Assembly (NCBI RefSeq): GCF_029784135.1
Contig: NC_073746.1
Span: 185,013,983-185,077,982 of the forward strand
From: Toxorhynchites rutilus septentrionalis
Lineage: Eukaryota > Arthropoda > Insecta > Diptera > Culicidae
Reading direction: 5' to 3'
DNA length: 64,000 bases
The position numbers and the translations under genes were made by a program. The stretch's first letter is position 1; every line of letters starts with the position of its first letter. This document shows positions 45,205-56,599 of this stretch, piece after piece. The notes beneath the pieces were generated by a model that did not search any database, was not told the DNA's origin, and worked only from the letters and a program-made list of their open reading frames with translations.

Positions 45205-45942
45205 TTGTCCTGGTGGAAAACAACACGATTCCTACTGATCGTTTCTGGCCGCTTCTGGTGAATCGCCTGCTTCAAACGGTCAAGCTGCTTACAGTAGAGA
45301 ACCGAGTTGAGGGTCTGGCCATAGTTGATCAGCTCATAGTGGATGATTCCCTTCCAATCCCACCAAACACACAGCAAAACCTTCCTGGCCGTCAATCCGG
45401 GCTTGGCGATGGTTTGGGCCGGCTCACCGCGCTTCGACCACGACTTTTTTCGCTTTAGGTTGTCGTACGTGATCCACTTTTCATCACCAGTCACCATCTG
45501 CTTCAAAAATGGGTCGAGTTCGTTCCATTTCAGCAGTGCATTGCAGGGGTTGATTCGGTCTAAAAGATTTTTTTGCGCCAACTCGTGTGGCACCCATACA
45601 TCCAGCTTTTTTTTGGAATCCAATCTTCTGCAAATGATTCCAAACGGTTTTATGGTCTATACCCAGTTCCTGGCCAATCGAGCGAGTGCTCACATGCCGT
45701 TCTACTTGGATGATTTCAACGATTTTATCGATTTCCACGACGTTTGGCCTACCAGTACGGGGTGTATCTTCGACAACCACTACACCAGAACGAAATCGAT
45801 CAAACCAACGCTGTGCTGTGCGATTGGTTACAGTATCGGGTCCATAAATTACACGAATTTTTTCGGCCGCCTTCGTTGCAGTTTTACCTCGCAGGTAGTA
45901 AAAACGTAAAATATGGCGAATTTCTTGCTTGGTGGACTTCAT
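45205..45942 (-). pseudogene. Mariner transposase, frameshifted and truncated
   Basis: ATG at 45,942 (MKSTKQEIRHILRFYYLRGK). An in-frame ATG 12 codons upstream is less likely, since close relatives start at the inner one. HTH motifs are intact (AAEKIRVIYGPD, RTAQRWFDRFRSG, SIGQELGIDHKTVWNHL). A run of eight A at 45,607-45,614, where seven would keep the frame, shifts the reading. The next frame gives MVTGDEKWITYDN (first Asp), LLCVWWDWKGIIHYEL and VVFHQDNA (second Asp). The third Asp is lost by truncation. Confidence 0.9.
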
Positions 45943-46114
45943 CTTTGACGCGCTATAACTTGAGACTGAAAAGGACAATCACAACACTTGTAGCACAGAT
46001 TGTCGTCTTTAAATAGCCATATAGTATGACCCGATGCGATAAGTACAACACAAGATATGTTTAAGTGTTGCCATATATTGACAATATACGACATTTCTTT
46101 TTCCCCAACCCAAT
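45205..46114 (-). mobile_element. Mariner element, one end missing
   Basis: The 5' end on the minus strand begins TTGGGTTGGGGAAAAAGAAA at about 46,114 next to TA. The element runs through the leader and transposase and stops at 45,205, inside the FHQDNA motif, where it meets LINE sequence. The opposite TIR is absent, so the mariner was truncated by a deletion or rearrangement. Confidence 0.85.
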
Positions 46115-47181
46115 ATTATAGGCAGAGTTGCCAGCCTTCCAGCTTTTCCTGTATATTGCCAGTTTTTTTAGGCATGCCATGAAACAGCCAAAGTCTGAAA
46201 ATCTCTAGTTTTTTTTCAATTTTCACAGTTTTTTACAGCTTTTTGTTTTTTTTTTGGCGTTTTCACATTTTTTACTCCCCAAAATTATATTATTTTCTTC
46301 CAGTAGTGAGAATCCTATTCCGGTTCACTCACATCGAAGACTTTTATGACGTTTATCGTCTTTCTCCATCAATATCTATCTATCTGCTATAGGCACACAG
46401 GAGTACGGTACGGTGTTTTCTCACTATTTTGCCTCCCTTTTATTGATATTCACTTCGATCAGGAAAATTATGTCAGTTTGGAATATTTTGAATATTTGTC
46501 AGTATGTAAAATTTCACACAACGCCATAGCCGATTTCAAAACCAATTCGATGAAGTTTTACATTACATTTGGCAATCAAATCTTAAAACGTTTGAAATTC
46601 AATGATTTATTAAACATTTAACATTTAAACATTTATTATTAATCATCAACAAAGCGATAATTGATTTAACTATTGCCATAAAAAGGAAGCATATATAATT
46701 TTTCTACAAAGCAACAAAGTCTTGTACAAAGACTTCCAAATATTCACGATCGAAATGATATCCAGGAAATCGATGATGAATTTATGGAGAGTGAAACCTG
46801 GACTTTACTGGTTTCATCGTAAACGAGAGCCAGGATGCTTTTTTGGGGTAAAATTTTATCCCAAAAAGGTATAATACTAATTTCGCTTATCCCAAATTGA
46901 CAAAAAAAATAACCTCACCAGCATTCCTCAGGAACTGTTGAGCGATTATTTTCAGTATACAATTTGAACTAGGAAGGAAGAACAGAAACAAAAACTATGC
47001 GAGGAATTCAAGCATTCAAAAATTGTGTGGAAATAAGGAATACTGGCGAAAAATAAAGCAAAGTTAGGATTAGTTAGAATGTAACAGAAATATAAAATGT
47101 AGGATCACAAACAGGAAAATCAATAAATCTACTCACTGACACGGTCACTGTATATCGTAATTTTTATTGCTAACACTAGCT
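46115..47181. other. Unassigned, with a weak hAT-like phrase
   Basis: T-rich 46,140-46,280, then AT-rich. One frame near 46,924 reads HSSGTVERLFSVY, recalling the dimerisation region of hAT transposases (SSxxxERxFS). The surrounding frame is broken and no second motif supports it. Confidence 0.2.
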
Positions 47182-47640
47182 GACCCGGCAAACTTCCTCC
47201 CGCCCAAAATTTGTTTTTGTTATCAAACATTCACGTTTTCTGACTAAGCGCAAGTTCTTGAGTCCAATTGCAGAATTGTTCATTGATTGATCTTCTAATC
47301 GACCCCGTTGAATTTACCTTTTTACTATAAAATTCCTAGTACTTCTACCAAAACTCATCATTATAATATCAGATTATTTTCAGACACAATTCTTGTTCAA
47401 GATTTTTTAACCACTTGCAAATAACATGTTTCTCCGTTACATGGAATTAACGTTTGATACAGAAAATATGATATAATAAAGACAGACCCATCCCCTCTTC
47501 TCCACTTAGAGAGGGGGAGGAGTGTCTATTCACCATAGAAACGTTTCGTGCCTCCTAAAATATTCACATGCCAAATTTGGCTCCATTTGCCTGATTCGTT
47601 TTCGGGTTATGCAGAAATTTGTTTTTACCTAAATTTAATT
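47182..47640. repeat. Single unit of the 33.7-34.7 kb repeat family
   Basis: Starts CTAGCTGACCCGGCAAACTT and holds AGAGAGGGGGAGGAGTGTCT, CACCATAGAAAC and CACATGCCAAATTTGGC, all present in the tandem array at 33.7 kb. Here the unit is not repeated, which supports the view that the array arose by expansion within one copy. Confidence 0.8.
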
Positions 47641-48293
47641 TGTAAATTTTGAGAACTTTTTCTTTGAAATGTAACGAGTTGATTTCGAAGTAAAAGTTCT
47701 CAAAATTTACGATTTTTTCTTTGCGGGAAATTCCGTTGCACTTATTCCCTTTGCGAATTTATCCGAAAACGGAAAAAATCATAAATCATATTTTTATTAC
47801 CTCTGTAATAAAAAAAACCACACGGCTTGGTGCTATACGTGATATAGTCTGAGCTTAATGGAGTATTCTGGATTGAAAGCCCGAATTTCGAATTTTTTTT
47901 TTAGCTCTGAGTAAATGAAACAAATAATATTTTTATCATCCATTACATTTTTTTTATTTAACATTTAACAACAACTACACAAGTACTACCGGGAAAAAAT
48001 ATTCAAAATAAGATTTTTTTTACAAGCTGGTGAAGTGAGGGAGTCCAAAAATCAGTAGGCAGCTTTTAGTACGTTTTTTATGACAAATTAATTTTTTTAA
48101 ATAAAATTTAAAAAATGTAATCTATTGGTTCATTAGTGATTTATTCACACCAAATTTGGAATGAATTGTTTTGGTAGAACTTTAAATATCGTTTTCATCA
48201 GTTAAAAAAACTAGTTTCGAGAATAGCGCGTTTTAAGTTTCGTGTCAAGGCCGTATTAGATTAGATATCGTATCACTGAAATTACTATAACTA
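47641..48293. other. Unassigned AT-rich stretch
   Basis: Nothing that I can support. Homopolymer runs of A and T are common. Confidence 0.4.
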
Positions 48294-48722
48294 TTGGGTT
48301 GGGAGACAAGTTCGTAGCGTAGCTTTTATTTAAACAAAAATCAATAATTATATTAATAAGTAAGGAGAGGCGTGTCATCGACGTCAAAGTTGCCATTTTT
48401 GAACTTTGCAAACCATTTCTGTGCTGTAAACTATCTCCATACCCATCGCAAATGTCCCGGGCTGTTTTGGCAGCTTTTTGATCTCGATGAAAAGCAAAGA
48501 TGAGCAGGTGTCAAAAATGTTGATTTTTGCCTCCTTGGGATTGCATTTCTAAGCCTCAACACTAATAAAAAACTAAATAACTGAAAAATACAATTGACAT
48601 CGTTTTGTAGAGCAGAATTTTAATTCTATCAAATCAATACTTAAATCCTTTGCCAAACAGTAAACAATTCGTTGTGAAATAAAATAAACATAAAAACGCT
48701 ATGAACTCATTTCCCAACCCGA
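48294..48722 (-). mobile_element. Short mariner derivative (MITE-like) with a transposase N-terminal remnant
   Basis: Ends TTGGGTTGGGAGACAAGTTC (48,294) and, reversed from 48,722, TCGGGTTGGGAAATGAGTTC are inverted repeats of about 26 bp with several mismatches, flanked by TA. On the minus strand a frame recalls the mariner HTH region (FAFHRDQKAAKTARDICDG, then QKWFAKFKNGNFDVDD). At 429 bp it lacks the whole catalytic domain and would depend on another transposase. Confidence 0.8.
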
Positions 48723-48959
48723 TAAAAAGTATCAATACGTAGGAAAAAAGGAATACAAGCAATACATTCAAGAACCAACCAATTTTTGCTATAAGTTGCA
48801 ATAAGATACGTTTCTTATCCATTGATTACCGGAGAGTCTCGAAATATTTGGTTCAATATCGTTATCAGTTTTATGGTTGAACATAGCAAAAATATTATTT
48901 TTGTGGTAATCACTGAAAAAAGTTTTACATTTTTTTTTTTGTGACAAAAATCGAATATT

Positions 48960-49178
48960 CCCCCATATTCCACGCGGCGAGTGACGTGAGATAGCAAAGT
49001 TTCTCGCATCATTGTGGAAGCTACCTTACTTTTCAACTTTATTTTGATACCCGAGTCGATAACATATGAGGACACGATTTCAAATCTCACCTAGTGACAA
49101 ACTATAGTCACGTCATTCGCCTACGGGAATGCAGTGACTTGAGCCATCTCACCTCATTCGCCGTGCGGAATAAAGGGG
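48960..49178. mobile_element. 219-bp MITE-like inverted repeat
   Basis: CCCATATTCCACGCGGCGAG (from 48,962) and, on the other strand from 49,178, CCCCTTTATTCCGCACGGCG pair over about 36 bp with roughly eight mismatches. GACGTGAGA/GAGGTGAGA continue the match. No coding content. Confidence 0.6.
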
Positions 49179-50396
49179 ATTAAGTACATTGGCCGTTTAT
49201 ATTATACACGTTCTTCAGAAGTACAAAAGGACAATTTTCTCATCAGTATTTTTTAATAACACCACTGGACAGAACCATTCCACAACACAAAGTCTCACAT
49301 TCTTTGTAGCTAGTTATAATTATAGTTCTAGCTGCAGAGGCTGTATTCTATCTGCTCAAACATAGCCAAAAGCGTGACGGTTAAAGTTGCGTGTGCTCAG
49401 CTCGAGACACGATGGCAGCCAAATTATTAAATCCAGTTTCATTTTTGTTTCCTACATCTATCTTTAGACTGCCGAAGACAAGGCAATCTCAGCATTGAGC
49501 TCTCTCGAAAACCTGCTAGCATTACGCATGTATTTCTGTGTTCGAGTTGTGTTCAAGGCGAAGCGCAGCATTCTTGGTCAAATGTATGTATGCTCCGCTG
49601 GAGGCGATGAATTTCAGCAACAAACAAAATTACCTGTTTGAATCGTGATTAAAGAACAATCACTTGGGCTTCTAACGTGGTGTTAATGATTTTTTAATTG
49701 CATAAACACCGAGCGAGGTTAGTTACGGTCGCGCAATGGGTCACAGCTCCGATCAGCGCTCCGGGGTGTCAGTAGATTCAGAACAAACTTGTGAGCTTAG
49801 AATACAGACGGAATTGCTTACGAGTAAGCACCATCACATAGTTTCTCTCATAGTCTGTAATTGATTCAATAAAAATACAAAAACTGAAATATATGGTTTG
49901 TGTTACAAAATCCATGTAATTTTGCTTTTTACTTTCAGCTAAGTTGACTTGGTTTCGATAGGCTTGATATTTGAGTTCTCTCAACACCGACGAATTAAAA
50001 AATGCTTCTTCCGTTTGCTTCGAAACACTAAAAACAGTATACCCAAATGCTTACTCGTGACATGTTGAGATGACAACAATCATATCTTATATTCCGCATC
50101 GGTTCTGTTAAATCGAAATCATTTTTTGTTAATTATTTTACCCGAAAAGGCTCCAATCTGTTCTAGACAATAAAAAATAATGGGAACATATGAAGCATGC
50201 AGAGACGAAACACGACGTAAAGCACATCCGCCACGCTTCGAGCTCCATTGGCCGAGTTCCTGCTAACCTATAAATTTGATCAAGTGTAACCAAATATTAT
50301 TTCCAGTGATTGCTTCCGAAGTAAACCTATTAAATTTCACGACTAGATTGAGGTCCGTGAAATGTTGACCAGCGTTTCTTTCCAGCCCCAATGTAC
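49179..50396. other. Unassigned
   Basis: No gene supported. 49,360-49,620 and 49,730-49,800 are closer to even base composition and may hold host sequence, but no frame is persuasive. Confidence 0.3.
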
Positions 50397-50828
50397 TTAT
50401 TCTTCGAGCGATAACTCCAACAGCTTCGGCTCTCGCCCATTGCTGGCTATATTGGACGACGATCGGGGCTTAACGCGCTGAAACAATCCCATCAGGGCGT
50501 TTTGCAACAAGAGTGAAATCGACCATTGGCGATCATTGGCGGTGGATGGTCCGAAATGCACGACGTCGTCATGAAGTGGGTTAACATAAGCGTTTGGCCT
50601 CTCCCTTTTCGCGACCACGCCAAAGATCAGGGCCAGAAGTGTGCCACTTGTTATGTAGATTAAATTGGCAAAGCGGACATAATTATATCAAATTATGATT
50701 GCTTTCGCTGGGTCAGTTGAAGTACCGCGGTATAGTATAGAATTTATTACCAGAAACCACGCGGTATAGGCATTATGAAGAATCGGAAGAGAAAACATGT
50801 CATACTCTTCAACTGCCGCATTCGCGAT
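50397..50828 (-). other. Possible host coding segment with one in-frame TGA
   Basis: On the minus strand one frame is open from 50,828 to the stop at 50,397 except for a TGA at 50,690-50,688. Before the TGA it reads EEYDMFSLPILHNAYTAWF and ends DPAKAIII. After it comes a hydrophobic stretch (VRFANLIYITSGTLLALIF), a basic turn (AKRERPN) and a polar tail ending LLELSLEE. Two likely membrane segments and a cytosolic tail are inferred. Third-position base use is richer in G and C than in neighbours, as in genes. I do not recognise the family. It may be a pseudogene, part of a spliced gene, or a gene with stop readthrough. Confidence 0.35.
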
Positions 50829-52039
50829 TTATCTTTGTTTTACTATCTGAACTAAAACGTGAATTATGAATTCATGTATTTAGTTTCCGTTTATCTGTTT
50901 ATCTCTCCGGCCACATAGCATTGCGAGATCCATGTTTATCTTTGAACAACATTGTGTCTGCAGAGGTATCAAACTGAAACGTGACAAAACACCGAAAGTG
51001 TTATGTACTGCGGTAGTGTAAAGACATATGCATGCTTTGGAACTTTGAGCATCTTTATGCACACCTGAAGTGGAACGTGAGCGAGTATACAAGCTCAATC
51101 TAATTTGGTGGCAGTGGTGCTGGAAAAAAAATCATTTATTGTTCGAGAACAGGATTTCATGAAATTTTTTTTTATGAAATTCTTTATTTTATCATGGTTT
51201 TGTAAGGGTCGAACTGTTTCCAAAAATGAGATATAAATTAGTTCTATTTCTTTAACAGAGGTGTGTCAATTGCAATCACCCAGTGTCTCCGATAAGGTGT
51301 TGCCAGTACTAATTTCTATTAAACCTGATCGCATTAAAATATTATGATGTGAGGTTAGATATTTAATACTTCCCCATCTTTTGGACTAAGAGCTTTTATC
51401 GGTATCAGTTGTATTTTGTATGAAACTATTGAGCCAACACAACGTTCTTCGCGGGACATTTTACTAAAATGATATGTTAAAATACGTTAAAAAAGTTAAG
51501 AGAAATAAAGACAGATGATGCGTTGGAAGGAGATAAAAGAACAGTATTATAACACAGCGAGATTCTAGAGCATTTACGAGAAACAAGGTCACTCGAATAC
51601 CATTCATTTAAATAGAACGTTTACCGAAATGGTCAATAATCTCAAATGAGACAAAGAGAAATATTCAAAAAAAGATTAAAATATTGTTAATAATCCTGAT
51701 AATAAAATAAAATCAATGGAACACCACGTGACAGACAAGTCAAAGAAGGAATAATTTTCTGTATTTTTTATTAAGATACTTAATTTTTTAAGACATCCGA
51801 GTCGGCTGTCTACCATCGCCATCGGAAGTGGCGGCCACGGACTGCCCGGTTGGTTTGAAAAATAGGAGACGATCCTCTATTTAGGTACCGAGCGTCGTAC
51901 GGCACGTTTGCTCAGTTAATTTTTGCATTGAAATATGAATGATATATTTCAAGGTAAAAAATTACCGGGTCAAGGGTCAACTTAATGCATTATGCAAACG
52001 TATGCGTATGCCTCGCCTCGTTAGATGGGAACTTCGCCC
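50829..52039. other. Unassigned
   Basis: AT-rich, with one more balanced patch at 51,790-51,930. No frame, repeat or TIR that I can support. Confidence 0.35.
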
Positions 52040-52050
52040 CCATTACACTT

Positions 52051-52439
52051 TTTTTTCATCCCATTTATTTATTTAAGGCTCATTAGCATTTTAGCTGTAA
52101 CAGAGCCGAATTTTAATCGTGTACATGTCACATGGTTATCATATATCTATAATTAGCACATTACACAGTTGCCATTCGCCAGTATTCCTTCTATACCATT
52201 ACATATGGTACATTCACACAGTAGCCATTTAGGCGTAAGAGTATTCTTTCTGTTCTTCCATTATCCAGTTGGACCACCGGACAGCGGAGACAGTTGAATG
52301 ATCATTGTTGAGTTATTTATAGAACAGCAGCCCGATGTGTCTTGCAGAGCAGAGCAGTTGTATGGATGAATCGATCTTATTTCGACCGTGGATCGATCTC
52401 CATGATCTCCAATGTGGCTACGGATACACCCCCCCCCCT
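52051..52439 (-). mobile_element. tRNA-derived SINE, internally deleted, with 11-bp target-site duplication
   Basis: CCATTACACTT at 52,040-52,050 and 52,440-52,450 is a perfect 11-bp duplication. Minus orientation: the head AATGTGGCTACGGA is the complement of the A-box region of the 39.7-kb copy, but the B box and about 120 bases after it are missing. The 3' body is complete and ends in a poly-A equivalent (T run at 52,050-52,056). Loss of the B box should abolish RNA polymerase III transcription. Confidence 0.85.
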
Positions 52440-52450
52440 CCATTACACTT

Positions 52451-52866
52451 ACCAATGAATAAATTTCATAACAAATTATAATTTAATTCGAATAAAAATT
52501 GCGCTACGGTGGTGTTAATACGTTAAGACCTTCTTTTCTTACCAATTATTTTCACATTTTTAAGACATTTATGCTTCATATGTTTTATGTTAGAATTACC
52601 TGTTTCATTTTCGAAAAAACATATTTAAAAGCTTGTTTTCGTTTCTAAATAATTACTTAGCCTCAAAGAGTAATAAGTAAAGAAAAGAATATGACATTTT
52701 GTCAATTGTTAATTGTGCCTACACTAATTAAAATCTTTCATTTTACTGCGTATTTTTGTTGTTCTCTTATGTTGTATTGATTAAAGCATATTTACTACCA
52801 GGAGATTCGACAAAACTCAAAGCCTAATTTGTCAGATTTTTTTCTTCTTCATTCTGATCAACTTAA
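52451..52866. other. Unassigned AT-rich stretch
   Basis: Nothing that I can support. Confidence 0.4.
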
Positions 52867-52975
52867 CATTCGGGTAAATGTTGCATTCGGGTAAAAGTCG
52901 CATTCGGGTAAATGTCCATTTCAGTAAATGTTGCATTCGGGCATTTCAAGTGGATGGTATTCGGGTAAATGTTAC
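52867..52975. repeat. Minisatellite, about 17-bp unit
   Basis: CATTCGGGTAAATGTTG and variants begin at 52,867, 52,884 and 52,901, then less regularly (CATTTCAGTAAATGTTG, CATTCGGGCATTTC, TATTCGGGTAAATGTT) to about 52,975. Confidence 0.8.
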
Positions 52976-53280
52976 ACAACCAGCCTTGATATGGCCGTCC
53001 AGTCAACACAATCCATACTGAAGTTCAATGCAGTTCCAATACGTTTTCGGAATGATCAACGAGCTCAGATAATATTCTCCGAATCCATTCAGTTCTAGAC
53101 ACGTATTAGAGTTTACTTGAAAGCATTTGTGTTCGAGTGGCGCTTAACCGATATGAAGTGTGTTGAGATCTGAATTACCTAAAATGAAAAACGCACCTGC
53201 GTCAGATGACATGAAATATGAAAATTTTGCTTGCCTGTAACCGAGAGTCATTCCAATGCCGTATATTTAACCCTTCAAAA

Positions 53281-53545
53281 GACCTTGGAAACTAGACAAG
53301 GAATTAACTCAAACTTCAGAGAACATAATCATTACACGAGGAAGTACACATCTTTACTTTTGATAAAAAATATACAATTGAAACAGTTGAAAAAATTGGT
53401 GGCAATATAGTTGCCACTGCCCGTTAACCGTTTATAAGGCCGTTGAAACTAGGCAAGGGATCGACTTCAACTTCAGAGAACATAATCCTTAATGAGGAAG
53501 AACACATATTTACCTTTGATGAAATTTTAACTATTGATACAGTTT
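53281..53545. repeat. Direct duplication of about 110 bp
   Basis: 53,281-53,389 and 53,438-53,544 share GAAACTAG-CAAGG, CAACTTCAGAGAACATAATC or near it, GAGGAAG-ACACAT, TTTGAT and ACAGTT in order. They have diverged noticeably, so the duplication is not recent. A frame in the second copy (53,443-53,697) has no known motif. Confidence 0.75.
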
Positions 53546-55275
53546 GCCGCTGCCTTGTAAAATCATTTTATTGCGCCTTTGGTTATCCAAAAATCAAAAC
53601 AATATTTCTAGTGCATCGAGAAAAAAAAATTTATGTGGACAAAAAAATTGAGTATTGCTTCAAATACACCATTTATTTTATTGAAAAAACTGCATGATCT
53701 TACAGTAGATCCCAAGTAAAATGGTTCCAGTTGATAACTAGGAAATCCAAGTTTACCTAGTTATTGAACTTTTTCGATTTTTGGTCTGGCTCCTCCTCTC
53801 TAGAGCCACCAATTTTAACCAGGGAACTTTTTTGCCTGTTTTTTTTACTTTTCGAAATCTGCTGTAAGCTTTTCCGCTTTTCGGTTTGGGATTTGCTGTG
53901 TTATTCTTGCCAGTGTTTTCGAACTCCTTCCCTGTTAGGAGCTCTGGCATTGCGTATGTTGGACTCGGTTGACTTGATCCTAATGGGTAACTTGATTTTG
54001 AGAAATAAATACGTCCTGGTTTGAAATTGAATTGTTTATTCCCTTGCTATTATGAACCTCTTAGTTTGTCTAACTTAATTGAACTAAGGATTTGAACTAA
54101 CATATTGAGTAAGAATCCGGACTATATATACACGAATTCTTACTCTAGCTTAATATTAAGAGGAGAGAAAATATCTCTTATTCCTACTCAGATAACTGAA
54201 AACGCATCGGTTATCTGCCTGCCTATTTGCTACATAAAACTCATGCTATGGTTTCCATCCTTCGCTATCGCTAAAGGGGCTCAATTTGGTGAAGATTTTA
54301 CGATCTAACTATTTGCTGATTGCCAGCAAACGAATCCCTATCTATATTTTCCTGTTCTTATCCTTCACTACGCCACTTGCGTGGGAGCGTAAATAAACAT
54401 TGTTGTTTATTTGCCCTATTCCTTCTCTGCCCCTCGCGCTCATCTCATGCGCGATGAAGGGCGAGACCTAAGCAAAACAATTTTTATCACCTCCTAAGTG
54501 GCCCATACAGCGCTCTCGCCTTGGTGTCTTATCAAAACATGCTTCCCACGAAAAAGGTTAAAGTGGGAAACATCTAGCCAATTGCCGGCAGTAAATATTT
54601 TCTTCTATTCCTTCGTCTAATGTGCTATCTCTGGCGCGCTTATCTTAGGATCCATATAGAACAATTGAAGAAAAGGAAACGAAACTTGTGGCATTTTCAA
54701 CGAATTTAAACAGAAAATTCCGCTGGCGCTCTAAAATCGTGGTTTTTCTACATAAAATGACTCCCGTGCATGTGCCTGTGCATTTTAGTAGCCTTAAAAA
54801 AATAGTGTATTGCCAGATACCTTTAGAAGTCTTTGGCTAAGCAAAATATTTAAATAATATTCCAAGTGCAGCGAAGAAAAATTGTTTGTGGGTGGTAAAT
54901 GTAACCGAACGTTGGGTTACAATGCAAAATTTGGTGGAAAGGTCAACCGTCGGTTTGGACCTTACCAATATTGTAAAAAAGAAAATTGTAAAATATTTAT
55001 TTGTGTTGTCTTGTCATATGGGAAACCAACAGTTGATGTCCACAATTTGTGTTTGACCTCCGGTAGTTCCGTATGTGACAATAAGAGAAATGTAGTATTG
55101 AGAGTTTGTGATTAACTGTCGTAAAAAAGATGACGTATGAGTCCAATTTTTGTCTAAATAAAAATGAACAGTTAATCACAGACCACCAGGTTGGTGTTTC
55201 ACAAAGACTTAGTTTTTTTGTTAGTTAGTTTTGTTGTATTTATTTAGTAGTAGGAAAAGAAATATAGTTATTTAC
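53546..55275. other. Unassigned
   Basis: Short frames at 53,753-53,950 (minus, lysine-rich) and 54,882-55,115 (plus, with six Cys) have no motif that I recognise. 54,395-54,420 is an inverted repeat, AAATAAACA with TGTTTATTT. The segment at 54,350-54,560 is more GC-rich. Confidence 0.3.
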
Positions 55276-55365
55276 AGATTTATTTGATTATTTACTTATT
55301 TATTTATATATTTATTCATTTATTTATTTATTTATTTGTTTATTTATTTATTTACACATTTAAAC
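55276..55365. repeat. TTTA microsatellite
   Basis: Imperfect TTTA/TTTG run, ATTTATTTATTTATTT in its core, within a longer T- and A-rich tract. Confidence 0.9.
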
Positions 55366-56255
55366 ATGTTTATTATATTCATATACAACTGCTTGTTTTT
55401 CTTGTTTTTTGTTAGGCTCCTCAGAAGTGTTTCCCCTTCTTCGGGGATCCGACTGGAAATTTGATGGTTGACTGTTCCAGGATTTATAGACTGACGCTTA
55501 ACCACTTTTTTTCATTCGTTATCTCGGCTTTCGCTGACGACAAAGTCGACCCTGCTGGTTTTCTTGTGCTATAAAACATATTTAGAAACTTCGGCTTATC
55601 TCCTCCAGACTTCTTGGATTGGCTACTTTTAGACCGATAACATGTCGGTTTACCACACGATCAGTTACGTGCTGGACACGTTCTCGTATCGTAGACATCG
55701 ACGACTGCACCGAAAGTATAGCCTTTTTTACCGTTCCGAGCTTCTGAGGCAACTGACATGATATCTCTCTGTTTTGACTCAAGGCTGCTTTCCAAATTCG
55801 AGCTAGCGAACACACTTTATCGATGAATTGATCTGATTCCTTAAGTAATTTTCCCCGGAAACTTTTAACGCAAATACTTGTGATGAATTGATCTCGCCGT
55901 GAATCCTTAAGAAATGCTTCGAATTTGCGTGGCTGAGTGGTGACAGAGTGACAGAGATTAGAGGACCAGGTGTTGCTTGAAAACGTTCTTATTCATGGAT
56001 GCCAAACTGAGAAAGAAAATCTAAACTCATCGGACTATGAATCGATAAGAGCCAGGGCTTCAAGTGAATATGATGAAGGGAAAGGTACTGGATTACTTGA
56101 ATGATCTGATTAAAGGAAGTCCCCTGCATACTCTATCAAGTATTTTCAAGAGTTGGATAGTACCTAGACTAGTCTAAGGCATTACCCTTAGAAGTTGAGC
56201 AAATATTGCAAAATGATGGATCCTGCGTCTAATTGTGCTAGTCGGGAGCTGTTCA

Positions 56256-56256
<1 letters not shown>
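55366..56256. other. Unassigned
   Basis: A minus frame (55,582-55,815) resembles a helical protein but has no diagnostic motif; I considered LINE ORF1 and could not support it. No repeats or TIRs. Confidence 0.3.
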
Positions 56257-56314
<58 letters not shown>

Positions 56315-56343
56315 TTTTCTCTGTCTCTCTCTCTCTCCCTCTC
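56257..56343. repeat. CT/GA microsatellite at the LINE 3' flank
   Basis: About 87 bases of CTCTCT with a few TTT, CTG and CCC interruptions, directly next to the T run (poly-A on the minus strand) that ends the R1-clade LINE. Confidence 0.95.
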
Positions 56344-56599
56344 TTTTTTTTTATAGAGGTGAGGAACGCTCTAATAGCCTTATCTGGGAATGGTTAACCC
56401 AGACGTCGAGTGGGGATCGCACCCACAAAAACCAAGCCCTCTACTCGTTGCCTTATTCCCCCTGGGATCTAGGCGACTACTTCAGGGGGCGGCTGTGCTC
56501 ATGTACTCTTCGAGTTTTCAACGCTGACTAGCGTTGTCCTTCCCTTTTTCTCAACATTTTTTTCTCTCTATTCGCTTTTCATTCCACTGCGCTTATGTC

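Noticed and set aside
46924..46965. hAT transposase dimerisation-like phrase HSSGTVERLFSVY
   Set aside because: A single short match in a broken frame with no neighbouring motif is too weak to call an element.
48634..49090. Two minus frames with hydrophobic stretches
   Set aside because: The hydrophobic residues come from T-rich DNA, and the upper frame crosses a MITE-like inverted repeat; no gene is supported.
55582..55815. LINE ORF1-like helical frame downstream of the R1-clade element
   Set aside because: It lies outside the element, beyond the A-tail and microsatellite, and has no zinc knuckle or other diagnostic motif.
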